A stretch of DNA of 11,443 bases from an uncultured Collinsella sp. (GTDB lineage: Bacteria; Actinomycetota; Coriobacteriia; Coriobacteriales; Coriobacteriaceae): the NCBI GenBank assembly GCA_902492855.1, contig CABUMU010000063.1, positions 1 to 11,443 of the forward strand, written 5' to 3'. Each line of letters opens with the position of its first letter. Within the stretch, counting starts at the first letter, position 1. The notes under the pieces are model-generated. The model made no database searches. It had not been told where the DNA came from and saw nothing but the letters and a program-made list of their open reading frames with translations. The position numbers and the translations under genes were made by a program. Of the stretch, positions 1 to 6,932 are shown in pieces.

Positions 1-1242
1 AGCGTCTTTGCCATTTTGTGCTTTTGTCCCTATGCGACCTACGCTTTGGGTGAGCTGGGTGTGCCATCGGGCGTCGCCAGCATGCTTTCCGTCACGCTGT
101 GCTCGCAACTGGCGACACTTCCCATTACCATTCCTGCCTTCGGTATGTTCTCGCTCATTGCTCCGCTGGCAAATGCAGTCATCGGTCCGGTGGTGAGCGT
201 ACTGCTTGCTGTGTCGATCGTGCTGGTTCCCTTTTCGCTCGTGGAACCGTTGCGGATTTGGGCGCTCGTTGTGCCCATGGTTGCCGCCCGTTGCGCACTG
301 TTCTTCGAGCAGCTGTTTGCCGCCGTGCCTGGTGCATCTGTGAGTGTGCCGCCCGATAGCATGTGGATTTACCTAGTGCCGTGTTTGCTGGCGGTTCTGC
401 TGGTCTGGTGGCCGCGTCCCCGCGCACGTTCTATGGCGGTGGGGCTTGCATGCCTGGTGCTCTTGGCTGCGATTCCGTACGTCTACTGGGATCGATTCGC
501 TCCGCCTTCGGTGACGGTGCTCGATGTGGGCCAGGCGGATGCGATTCTTATCCGCCAGGGCGACGCAGTAGCACTCGTCGACTGCGGGCTCGACGAGCGC
601 GTGGTAGCGGCGTTGGTTCGCAATAACGTGCACCATATCGATGCCGTCTTTGTGACGCATTGGGATGAGGACCACTGGGGTGGTCTGCCTGCCGTGCTCG
701 AGCAGTTTTCGGTCGGAACGATTGCCGTGGCGGCGGATGCGCTGGAGGATGCTCCTGCCGAGGTATTGAACCGACCTGGCGTGGAGTATCGGCAGGTGCG
801 CCGTGGGGATACGGTCGATATCGGCTCATTTTGCGCCCGCGTGATGTGGCCATTCGAGTCCGTGGATGGCGAGGGAAATGAGGACTCGCTTGTCCTGCTG
901 CTCTTTTATGTTCAGGAAGACAAGGGCCTGCGTATGCTCCTCACCGGTGATGCCGAGCTCGACCAAGAACGGGAATTCGTGCAGGAGGTGGGGGATATCG
1001 ATGTCCTTAAACTCGGGCATCACGGCTCCAAGGTTTCGGTCGATACCGCGCTGCTGGAGATTCTGAGACCCGAGCTTTCCCTCGCGAGCGCGGGCGAGGG
1101 GAATCGATACGGTCATCCGTCCGATGCCTGCATCGATGCCGTGAAGGAAGCGGGCGGCGTGTTCGCGTGCACCATCGAACACGGCGACATTACCGTCACG
1201 CCGACTGAGAATGGCTTTGCGATGCGATGCCAGCGACCGTGA
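1..1242 (+). CDS. comEC: ComEC/Rec2-type DNA internalisation protein, C-terminal part (5' end outside window)
   Basis: The frame is open from base 1, so only the last 413 residues are present; family members usually have 700-800. The first ~165 residues are strongly hydrophobic with several membrane spans, matching the end of the Competence domain that forms the channel for single-stranded DNA during transformation. A metallo-beta-lactamase-fold domain follows. It begins at VTVLDVGQADA (511-543), carries the metal-binding motif THWDEDHWGG (655-684), then LLTGDAE near 937-957 and LGHHGS (1012-1029), and ends with GHPSD. This membrane-plus-MBL order is the ComEC signature; the MBL domain is thought to act as a nuclease on the non-transported strand. 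The gene lies upstream of holA, as is common in Gram-positive genomes. An ATG at position 16 is internal and not the real start. No frameshift is seen. Whether the organism is naturally transformable cannot be judged from this fragment. Confidence 0.87.
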   Translation, partial: SVFAILCFCPYATYALGELGVPSGVASMLSVTLCSQLATLPITIPAFGMFSLIAPLANAVIGPVVSVLLAVSIVLVPFSLVEPLRIWALVVPMVAARCALFFEQLFAAVPGASVSVPPDSMWIYLVPCLLAVLLVWWPRPRARSMAVGLACLVLLAAIPYVYWDRFAPPSVTVLDVGQADAILIRQGDAVALVDCGLDERVVAALVRNNVHHIDAVFVTHWDEDHWGGLPAVLEQFSVGTIAVAADALEDAPAEVLNRPGVEYRQVRRGDTVDIGSFCARVMWPFESVDGEGNEDSLVLLLFYVQEDKGLRMLLTGDAELDQEREFVQEVGDIDVLKLGHHGSKVSVDTALLEILRPELSLASAGEGNRYGHPSDACIDAVKEAGGVFACTIEHGDITVTPTENGFAMRCQRP

Positions 1243-1250
1243 CGACGTTG

Positions 1251-1280
1251 TTGGCGTGTGGTGGGCCCCTGGGCTAGAAT
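1251..1280 (+). promoter_or_regulatory. Candidate holA promoter
   Basis: A -35-like TTGGCG (1251-1256, four of six matches to TTGACA) is followed after 18 bases by a -10-like TAGAAT (1275-1280), five of six matches to TATAAT. The predicted transcript start is near 1287, about 34 bases before the holA ATG. The site is in the 78-base gap between comEC and holA. No terminator is visible after comEC, so read-through is also possible. Confidence 0.5.
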
Positions 1281-1320
1281 GGCACGGAGCGAATACGAAG
1301 GCCTGCGGGAGGGGAGCGCA

Positions 1321-2283
1321 ATGTCCGAAACCGGTCTGCTGCCGGCATATCTGATCGTCGGTACCGACGGAGTCAAGCGCGATCACGCCGTCTCGCGTAT
1401 GAAAGCGCGTCTGGAAAAGTCGGGTATGGTCGAGTTTAACCTCGACGAGCGCGACATGACTAAGGACCCCGATATCGAGTCCATTATCGGATCGCTTAAC
1501 ACCTTTCCGATGGGCAGCGAGTTTCGCCTGGTAATCCTTGATGGCTGCTCAAAGCTCGCTAAGGCGGTCTCGGAGCCGCTCGTCGAGTACCTCGCAAGTC
1601 CCAGCCCCACGACGGTTTGCCTCATCATCGCCGACTCGCTTGCCAAGAACACGCGCCTGTATAAGGCGATCGCCAAGATCGACAAGAAGGCCGTGATCGA
1701 TTGCTCCGGCACCAAGCGCTGGGAGCTTCCGCGCCGCGTACAGCAGATGGCGACGCAGCACGGCAAGTCGATCTCGACGGCGGCCGCCGAGGAGCTCGTT
1801 TCGCGCTCGGGCGAGAACACCCGCATGCTCGATAACGACTTGGCCAAGCTCGCCCAGATGGTCGAGGCACCGCAAATTGAGCTTTCCGATGTGGAACGCT
1901 GGATCGTGCGCACGGCCGAAGTCCAGCCTTGGGACTTCCTCAACGCAGTGTCGGCCCGCGATATGCGGCGTTCGCTCGAGCTCTTTAAGCGTTTGCCCTC
2001 CAAGAGCTACGTGTGGACCTACACGCTGCTGTGCGGCCGTATTCGCGAGCTTATCGTTGCCAAGGCGCTCGATGCGCGCGGACAGGGTCGTGAGCTGGCC
2101 GCAACGCTTAAGCTTCAGTCCTGGCAGGTCAAGAATCATCTGACCTGGGCACGTCGCTTTTCGATGGCAGAGCTCGTTGCAGCGCTCGAGGGTGCCGTTG
2201 ATGTGGAGCTCGCGCTCAAGGGTTCGGCCGATTCTGAGACCGCGCTTTTGCTCTGGATTACGAACATCTTGAGAAAATCGTGA
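1321..2283 (+). CDS. holA: DNA polymerase III subunit delta (clamp-loader)
   Basis: The product is 320 residues and fits HolA, the subunit of the clamp loader that opens the beta sliding clamp so it can be loaded on primed DNA. The N-terminal part (about 1-140) has the delta pattern: a start AYLIVGTDGVKRDHAV, then a degenerate AAA+ core with no Walker A motif, expected for delta. The C-terminal helical region includes a long basic stretch around WQVKNHLTWARRF and the family-typical ending ALKGSADSETALLLWI. The ATG at 1321 is chosen because a good purine-rich site (GGAGGGGAG, 1308-1316) lies just upstream. A GTG at 1258 would add 21 residues, but these overlap the promoter-like sequence and do not resemble the family. 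The gene follows comEC and precedes rpsT, an arrangement widely conserved in Firmicutes and actinobacteria. Confidence 0.9.
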   Translation: MSETGLLPAYLIVGTDGVKRDHAVSRMKARLEKSGMVEFNLDERDMTKDPDIESIIGSLNTFPMGSEFRLVILDGCSKLAKAVSEPLVEYLASPSPTTVCLIIADSLAKNTRLYKAIAKIDKKAVIDCSGTKRWELPRRVQQMATQHGKSISTAAAEELVSRSGENTRMLDNDLAKLAQMVEAPQIELSDVERWIVRTAEVQPWDFLNAVSARDMRRSLELFKRLPSKSYVWTYTLLCGRIRELIVAKALDARGQGRELAATLKLQSWQVKNHLTWARRFSMAELVAALEGAVDVELALKGSADSETALLLWITNILRKS

Positions 2284-2332
2284 TGATACCTGCCTATTTG
2301 ACAAATTCGTTCTATCCCTTTGAGGGGGAGCG

Positions 2333-2341
2333 TGCTATAGT
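2333..2341 (+). promoter_or_regulatory. Extended -10 promoter for rpsT
   Basis: TGCTATAGT (2333-2341) is an extended -10 element: TG, one base, then TATAGT. Its predicted start near 2348 gives a leader of about 70 bases before the rpsT GTG. No good -35 hexamer lies 16-18 bases upstream. A perfect TTGACA exists at 2298-2303, but it is 32 bases from TATAGT, too far for a standard sigma-70-type promoter. The extended -10 is therefore the more likely driver. Confidence 0.5.
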
Positions 2342-2351
2342 AGGCGCTTGC

Positions 2352-2389
2352 ATGACCTCACCGTGTCTCAGAGGTGTCATACATTTTTT
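2352..2389 (+). promoter_or_regulatory. Hairpin plus T-run in the rpsT leader (attenuator-like)
   Basis: ATGACCTC (2352-2359) can pair with GAGGTGTCAT (2371-2380): five base pairs ACCTC/GAGGT, a two-base bulge, then three more pairs ATG/CAT, with an 11-base loop. Six T residues follow at 2384-2389. This is the layout of a weak intrinsic terminator. It could be the terminator of holA or, since it lies downstream of the likely rpsT promoter, an attenuator in the S20 leader. No transcript evidence is available, and the stem is modest. Confidence 0.4.
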
Positions 2390-2391
2390 GC

Positions 2392-2411
2392 AAGGAACTC
2401 GAAAGGAACTC
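2392..2411 (+). repeat. Tandem AAGGAACTC repeat containing the rpsT ribosome-binding site
   Basis: AAGGAACTC occurs at 2392-2400 and again at 2403-2411, 11 bases apart. The second copy, as AAAGGA at 2402-2407, is nine bases from the GTG start and is a normal Shine-Dalgarno position. The first copy is 20 bases from the start and is too far to serve the same codon. It is a short duplication, and chance is possible. Confidence 0.55.
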
Positions 2412-2416
2412 CAGAA

Positions 2417-2683
2417 GTGGCAAACATCAAGTCTCAGAAGAAGCGTATCCGCACCAATGAGGCAGCTCGCATGCGTAACAAGGCTGTCAAGTCCGAGCTC
2501 AAGACGCTGACCAAGCACGTCCAGTCCGCCGTCGCCGAGGGCGACGCCGAGAAGGCCCAGGCTGCCCTCAAGACCGTCACCAAGCGTCTCGACATGGCTG
2601 CCGCCAAGCATGTTATCCACAAGAACCAGGCTTCCAACCGCAAGTCCGGTCTTGCCAAGCTCGTGAACAGCATCAACGCCTAA
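2417..2683 (+). CDS. rpsT: 30S ribosomal protein S20
   Basis: This is an 88-residue, very basic helical protein, the normal length for S20, which binds 16S rRNA in the body of the small subunit. The family N-terminus MANIKSQKKRIRTNE is clear, as is the end NRKSGLAKLVNSINA. The start is a GTG at 2417: it places the conserved ANIKSQKKR right after the initiator, and AAAGGA lies nine bases upstream. The in-frame ATG at 2348 would add 23 residues unlike S20 and coincides with the predicted transcript start. Non-ATG starts are known for this gene (E. coli uses TTG) and are tied there to autogenous translational control. Lysine-coding AAG dominates, as expected of a highly expressed gene. It is transcribed alone, with its own promoter and a strong terminator. 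Confidence 0.97.
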   Translation: MANIKSQKKRIRTNEAARMRNKAVKSELKTLTKHVQSAVAEGDAEKAQAALKTVTKRLDMAAAKHVIHKNQASNRKSGLAKLVNSINA

Positions 2684-2720
2684 GTTGTAAATTTCACACC
2701 ACACAGATTACGCGCATAAT

Positions 2721-2754
2721 TGGAGCCTGTTTTATGGAACAGGCTCCATTTTTT
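2721..2754 (+). terminator. Strong intrinsic terminator after rpsT
   Basis: An 11-base-pair perfect stem, TGGAGCCTGTT (2721-2731) with AACAGGCTCCA (2738-2748), closes a six-base loop and is followed by six T residues (2749-2754). It lies 37 bases after the rpsT stop and only 26 bases before the lepA ATG, so it separates rpsT from the lepA operon and overlaps the region where a lepA -35 would lie. Confidence 0.93.
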
Positions 2755-2757
2755 GTA

Positions 2758-2772
2758 CCGCTCGGGTAAGAT
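2758..2772 (+). promoter_or_regulatory. Candidate lepA promoter (-10 TAAGAT), possibly leaderless
   Basis: CCGCTCGGGTA (2758-2768) runs into the -10-like hexamer TAAGAT (2767-2772). Exactly seven bases separate that hexamer from the ATG at 2780, so transcription would begin at or within a base or two of the start codon. No Shine-Dalgarno sequence lies in front of the ATG. Because the rpsT terminator is directly upstream, lepA needs a promoter in this small gap. No convincing -35 is present. Confidence 0.55.
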
Positions 2773-2779
2773 AGTCCGC

Positions 2780-4591
2780 ATGAATACTTCAATTGACATT
2801 TCCCACATCCGCAACTTCTCGATTGTTGCGCACATCGACCATGGCAAGTCCACGATCAGTGATCGCATCCTCGAGCTCACCCATACCGTCGACGAACGCG
2901 ACATGGAGTCGCAGCTGCTCGACACCATGGATATCGAGCGCGAGCGCGGCATCACGATCAAGTCCAATGCCGTTCGCGTGTCCTATGACGCCGACGATGG
3001 CGAGACGTATCAGTTCAACCTGATCGATACGCCGGGCCACGTGGACTTTACCTATGAGGTCTCGCGCTCGCTGGCAGCCTGTGAGGGCGCGGTGCTCGTT
3101 GTCGACGCCACGCAGGGCGTCGAGGCGCAGACCGTCTCCAACGCGACGCTCGCCATGAACGCCAACCTGGATATCGTGCCCGCCATCAACAAGATCGACC
3201 TGCCGTCGGCACATCCCGACGAGGTTAAGACCGAGGTCGAGGATGATCTGGCGATTCCTGCCGACGATGCCGTATGCGTATCGGGCAAGACCGGCGAGGG
3301 TATTCACGATTTGCTGGAGTCTATCGTCTTTTTGATCTCTCCGCCCAAGGGCGATGCGAACGCGCCGCTCAAGGCGCTCATCCTGGACTCGTATTTTGAT
3401 GAGTACCGCGGCGTCGTTGCCACGGTCCGCGTCTTTGACGGCTCCATCAAAAAGGGCGATACCCTGCGCATGATGCAGGCAAAGGGCGACTTTTTGGTCG
3501 ATGGCGTGGGCGTCAAGCGTCCCGCCGAGACCCCGGTCGACGCGCTCACGGTCGGCGAGGTCGGATACGTGGTCACGGGCCTGAAGGACCCCGAGGCCGT
3601 TCGCGTGGGCGATACCCTCACGTGGGCGTCGAATCCCTGCCCCGAGCCGCTTCCCGGCTACCGCGAGGCCAAGCCCATGGTCTATACGGGCCTGTTCCCG
3701 ATCGATAACAAGGACTACGAGAACCTGCGTGACGCGCTCGATAAGCTGCACGTCAACGACCCGTCGTTGGTGTGGGAGCCCGAGACCTCGGTGGCACTCG
3801 GCTTTGGCTTCCGCGTGGGCTTCTTGGGCCTGCTGCATATGGAGGTCGTCAAGGAGCGCCTGGAGCGTGAATTCAATCTTGACCTCATTGCCACGAGCCC
3901 CTCGGTGGACTATCACGTCTACAAGACCGACGGCGAAATGATCGATGTCCGCAGCCCGCAGGACCTTCCCGAGGCCACGCGCATTGAGCGTATCGAGGAA
4001 CCCTACCTCAAGGCAAAGATCATCTGCCCGCCTGAGTACACGGGTGCCGTTATGCAGCTCGCCATCGAGCACCGCGGCGTTACGACCGACATGATTCACC
4101 TCACGAGCAAATCGGTCGAGATGCGCTTCGATATGCCGCTCGCCGAGCTCATCTTGGACTTCTTTGACCAGCTCAAGAGCCGTACCAAGGGCTATGCCTC
4201 GCTCGACTACGAGTTCAACGAGTATCGTCCCTCCGAGCTCGTCAAGCTCGATATCTTGCTTTCGGGCGACGAGGTGGACGCGCTGTCGTTTATCGTCCAT
4301 AAGGACAAGGCCTATGGCCTGGCCCGTGGTCTGTGCGACAAACTTAAGGAGATCATCCCGCGTCAGCTGTTCGAGGTTCCCATCCAGGGTGCTATCGGCA
4401 ACAAAATCATCGCCCGTTCTACCGTCAAAGCGCGTCGCAAGGACGTTCTTGCTAAGTGCTACGGCGGCGATATCTCGCGTAAGCGCAAGCTGCTCGAGAA
4501 GCAGAAAGAGGGCAAGAAGCGCATGAAGGCCATCGGCTCGGTCGAGGTCCCGCAGGAGGCCTTTATGGCGATCCTCAAGGTGGACGAGTAG
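2780..4591 (+). CDS. lepA: Elongation factor 4 (LepA), ribosome-associated translational GTPase
   Basis: The product is 603 residues, close to E. coli LepA (599). It hydrolyses GTP on the ribosome and is linked to back-translocation and to 30S biogenesis. GTPase motifs are intact: G1 AHIDHGKST (17-25), switch I ERERGITI (53-60), G3 DTPGH (83-87) and G4 NKID (137-140). The EF-G-like domains follow, and the LepA-specific C-terminal domain is recognisable by GAIGNKIIARSTVKARRKD and the basic segment SRKRKLLEKQKEGKKRMK, ending EAFMAILKVDE. The ATG at 2780 is chosen because MNTSIDISHIRNFSIVAHID matches the family start; a 20-residue extension upstream would be read from the rpsT terminator. It is the first gene of a likely operon, with dusB four bases downstream. 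Confidence 0.98.
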   Translation: MNTSIDISHIRNFSIVAHIDHGKSTISDRILELTHTVDERDMESQLLDTMDIERERGITIKSNAVRVSYDADDGETYQFNLIDTPGHVDFTYEVSRSLAACEGAVLVVDATQGVEAQTVSNATLAMNANLDIVPAINKIDLPSAHPDEVKTEVEDDLAIPADDAVCVSGKTGEGIHDLLESIVFLISPPKGDANAPLKALILDSYFDEYRGVVATVRVFDGSIKKGDTLRMMQAKGDFLVDGVGVKRPAETPVDALTVGEVGYVVTGLKDPEAVRVGDTLTWASNPCPEPLPGYREAKPMVYTGLFPIDNKDYENLRDALDKLHVNDPSLVWEPETSVALGFGFRVGFLGLLHMEVVKERLEREFNLDLIATSPSVDYHVYKTDGEMIDVRSPQDLPEATRIERIEEPYLKAKIICPPEYTGAVMQLAIEHRGVTTDMIHLTSKSVEMRFDMPLAELILDFFDQLKSRTKGYASLDYEFNEYRPSELVKLDILLSGDEVDALSFIVHKDKAYGLARGLCDKLKEIIPRQLFEVPIQGAIGNKIIARSTVKARRKDVLAKCYGGDISRKRKLLEKQKEGKKRMKAIGSVEVPQEAFMAILKVDE

Positions 4592-4595
4592 GTCT

Positions 4596-5639
4596 ATGGC
4601 GCTTTCCGAATACAGCAAGCGGCTGCTGGGCGCCTATGCCGAGCAGCCGTTCCTTATGGCTCCCATGGCGGGCGTAACCGATCCTGCCTACCGCATCATG
4701 TGCCGCCGCCGCGGTGCCAATCTCGCCTATAGCGAGATGGTGAGCGTGGCGGGCCTTGCCTATGCCAGCAACAAGACCTGGCGCCTGGTGCTACCGGCCG
4801 ACGAGGAGCAGCAGATTTGCGTGCAGCTCTTTGGCTCCAAGCCCGAGCAGTTTGCGAGTGCCGTCGCCGCCGTCGAGGAGCGTGTGGGCGATCGCCTGTC
4901 ATTGATTGATATCAACATGGCCTGTCCGGCTCGCAAGGTCGTTACTAAGGGCGAAGGCTCGGCGCTTATGCGCACGCCCGACCTGGCCGAGAAGATTGTC
5001 GAGGCAGCGGTGGGCGCGGCGCATGTTCCCGTGACCGTGAAGATCCGCAAGGGTTTTTATGCCGAGGACCGCAACGCCGCAACGTTTGCCCAGATGCTTG
5101 AAGGGGCGGGCGCCTCTGCAGTTGCCGTGCACGGTCGTTGTGCCACGCAGCTCTACACCGGCCAGGCCGATTGGTCGGTTGTCGATGAGGTTGCCGACGC
5201 CGTCGAGATTCCCGTGATTGGTTCGGGTGATGTGTTCTCGGCCGAGGACGCTGCTGAGCATCTGCAAGGCTCGGGTGCCAGCGCGGTGTTTATCGCGCGC
5301 GGCATCTACGGAAACCCCTGGGTTTTTGGTGATGCTCGCGCCCTTGCGCTCGATGGCATACCGGTGCCGGCACGCAGCTCCGTCGAGCGCCTGGACGCCC
5401 TGCGTGAGCACCTAACGCTGACGCATGAGCTCCTGCCGCTCATGTCGCGTGCCCGCACGTACGCAAGCTGGTACTTAAAAGGCATGCCTCATGCCGCCGC
5501 TTGGCGTGCCCATGTGGTGCGCTGTTCCACTTACGAGGAGTTTATGGCGCTGGTCGATGAGATCGAGCGCGATGTGGTGGCCTGCGAGGCTGCCCTTGCC
5601 GCCGGCGAATCGGTGCCTCCACATCCGCTGGAGGCTTAA
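4596..5639 (+). CDS. dusB: tRNA-dihydrouridine synthase (DusB family)
   Basis: This 347-residue flavoenzyme is predicted to reduce uridine to 5,6-dihydrouridine in the D-loop of tRNA, using FMN and NAD(P)H. The TIM-barrel FMN site begins MAPMAGVTDPAYR (21-33). The catalytic-cysteine loop INMACPARKV has Cys110, and KGEGSALM follows. Further motifs are VTVKIRKGF (146-154), AVHGR (177-181), the phosphate-binding VIGSGDVFS (207-215) and FIARGIYGNPW (232-242). The C-terminal helical tRNA-binding domain is present (RARTYASWYLKGMPHA). The ATG is four bases after the lepA stop, with a purine-rich AAGGTGG inside the lepA end, implying co-transcription and perhaps translational coupling. The exact Dus subfamily, and so the uridine position modified, is inferred from overall resemblance to DusB. 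Confidence 0.92.
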   Translation: MALSEYSKRLLGAYAEQPFLMAPMAGVTDPAYRIMCRRRGANLAYSEMVSVAGLAYASNKTWRLVLPADEEQQICVQLFGSKPEQFASAVAAVEERVGDRLSLIDINMACPARKVVTKGEGSALMRTPDLAEKIVEAAVGAAHVPVTVKIRKGFYAEDRNAATFAQMLEGAGASAVAVHGRCATQLYTGQADWSVVDEVADAVEIPVIGSGDVFSAEDAAEHLQGSGASAVFIARGIYGNPWVFGDARALALDGIPVPARSSVERLDALREHLTLTHELLPLMSRARTYASWYLKGMPHAAAWRAHVVRCSTYEEFMALVDEIERDVVACEAALAAGESVPPHPLEA

Positions 5640-5641
5640 GG

Positions 5642-6874
5642 GTGGCCGTTACCGCGCTGTACGTGCACGTGCCGTTTTGCGCCCAAAAGTGTCGGTACTG
5701 CGACTTTGACTCGCGCAGTTTTGCTCCGTGCTACCTGAGCGCTGCGCTCGATGTCTATTTTGAGCAGTTGTTCGCGCGCCTCGATGCTTTTGGCAAGGCT
5801 AGGGCCCTTGAACAGATCCGCACCGTCTATGTTGGCGGCGGTACGCCGTCGCTGGCGGGGGAGCGCCTGGTGGAGCTGGCGCGGCGTATTCGTGCGTGGT
5901 GCGCCCCCGTTGAGTTTACCTGCGAGGCCAATCCCGAGTCGCTGACCGCCGAGCTTGCCGCTGCGCTTGCCAAGGTTGGTGTCACACGCGTCTCTCTGGG
6001 CGTGCAAACGCTCGATAACATCGAACTTACCGCTATCGGCCGTATTCACGATGCCGATCGGGCGCTCGCCGCCATCGCGACAGTCAAGAACGCTGGGCTT
6101 GACGTGTCGTGCGACCTTATGTGCGGACTTCCCGGGCAGACCGCAGCGAGTTGGAGGCGCACGCTCGATGACGTGCTGGCGGCGGCTCCGCATCATGTGT
6201 CGGTCTACCCGCTCACGCTTGAGGAGGGGACTCCCCTTTATCGCATGGCGTGCCGCGACGAGTCGGTAGAGCCCGACGAGGATTTTCAAGCTTCGTGCAT
6301 GGATGTGGCGCGTGAGCGTCTGGGTGCGGCCGGCTATCACCCGTATGAGGTGGCAAGCTATGCGCTCGACGGACATGAGTGCGCCCATAACATTGCCTAC
6401 TGGACCGGCCAGGGCTATTTGGGCCTGGGTCGCTCTGCCGCGGGCATGCTCGATGCCGAGGATTTCGATCGTCTTGCAGGTTTGTTCCCCGGCGTGTCTT
6501 CTCGAGGCGATTCGTACCGCGTGCGTCTGGTGCAACGTGACGATGACGCGACGGCGTTCGAGGCCGAATATCTGTCGCAGCGTGAGGCTGCGGCTGAAGA
6601 CCTGATGCTCGCTTGTCGCATGACGCGCGGCATTGGGCCCGGCCTGTTGGTTCGCTCGGCAAGCGTGATCGCTGCAGACGAGCTGGCGGCGGCCTGTGAC
6701 CGTGCGCTCGAGTTGGGCCTTGCCACCTGGGTGCCCAATGATTTCGAGGGACATACGGGGTGCGTCTCCTCAAAAGACGTTATCGCAGGTCGTGCCCGCG
6801 CCCGTTTAGCGCCCACTCACTTGGGCTGGCTCGATGGAAATATGCTGTTCGAGCTGTTTTGGGGTCTAGCCTAG
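5642..6874 (+). CDS. hemW: HemW, radical SAM heme chaperone / coproporphyrinogen III oxidase-like protein
   Basis: The product is 410 residues from a GTG start. The N-terminus YVHVPFCAQKCRYCDF holds the radical-SAM CxxxCxxC cluster (Cys13, Cys17, Cys20), followed by F22. HemW has this phenylalanine, whereas true HemN oxidases carry another cysteine there. VYVGGGTPSL (62-71) is the SAM-binding glycine motif. HNIAYWTGQGYLGLGRSAAG is the typical HemW middle motif, and a HemN_C-like domain follows. HemW is known as a heme-binding chaperone rather than an oxidase, and older annotations as HemN are usually wrong. GGAGG at 5630-5634, within the end of dusB, is seven bases from the GTG, and only two bases separate dusB from this gene, supporting an operon. 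The family is about 380 residues, so this member is slightly long at the C-terminus. Confidence 0.92.
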   Translation: MAVTALYVHVPFCAQKCRYCDFDSRSFAPCYLSAALDVYFEQLFARLDAFGKARALEQIRTVYVGGGTPSLAGERLVELARRIRAWCAPVEFTCEANPESLTAELAAALAKVGVTRVSLGVQTLDNIELTAIGRIHDADRALAAIATVKNAGLDVSCDLMCGLPGQTAASWRRTLDDVLAAAPHHVSVYPLTLEEGTPLYRMACRDESVEPDEDFQASCMDVARERLGAAGYHPYEVASYALDGHECAHNIAYWTGQGYLGLGRSAAGMLDAEDFDRLAGLFPGVSSRGDSYRVRLVQRDDDATAFEAEYLSQREAAAEDLMLACRMTRGIGPGLLVRSASVIAADELAAACDRALELGLATWVPNDFEGHTGCVSSKDVIAGRARARLAPTHLGWLDGNMLFELFWGLA

Positions 6875-6875
6875 G

Positions 6876-6890
6876 CCGCTCGGGTAGAAT
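6876..6890 (+). promoter_or_regulatory. Candidate promoter for the DnaJ-like gene (-10 TAGAAT)
   Basis: CCGCTCGGGTA (6876-6886) is identical over 11 bases to the sequence in front of lepA and runs into TAGAAT (6885-6890). The predicted start is near 6897, giving a leader of roughly 36 bases that contains a strong AGGAGG site (6918-6923). The element starts two bases after the hemW stop. No good -35 is visible, and there is no CIRCE or HAIR inverted repeat. Confidence 0.5.
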
Positions 6891-6932
6891 TACCGCAATA
6901 TATACGCTGCTGTGAGCAGGAGGTTGCCGCGC

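Noticed and set aside
1258..1320. GTG at 1258 as the holA start
   Set aside because: It would run through the promoter-like sequence, has no good ribosome-binding site and adds residues foreign to the family; the ATG at 1321 is better.
2348..2416. Upstream ATG start giving a longer S20 protein
   Set aside because: The extra 23 residues do not fit S20, and the ATG coincides with the predicted transcript start and the leader hairpin; the GTG at 2417 has a proper ribosome-binding site.
2789..4618. 609-codon antisense open frame opposite lepA
   Set aside because: Same cause as above: it is a near mirror of the lepA coding frame with no domain or ribosome-binding site of its own.
6875..6932. CIRCE or HAIR heat-shock operator in front of the DnaJ-like gene or dnaJ
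   Set aside because: I looked for TTAGCACTC-N9-GAGTGCTAA and CTTGAGT-N7-ACTCAAG type repeats in both gaps and found none.
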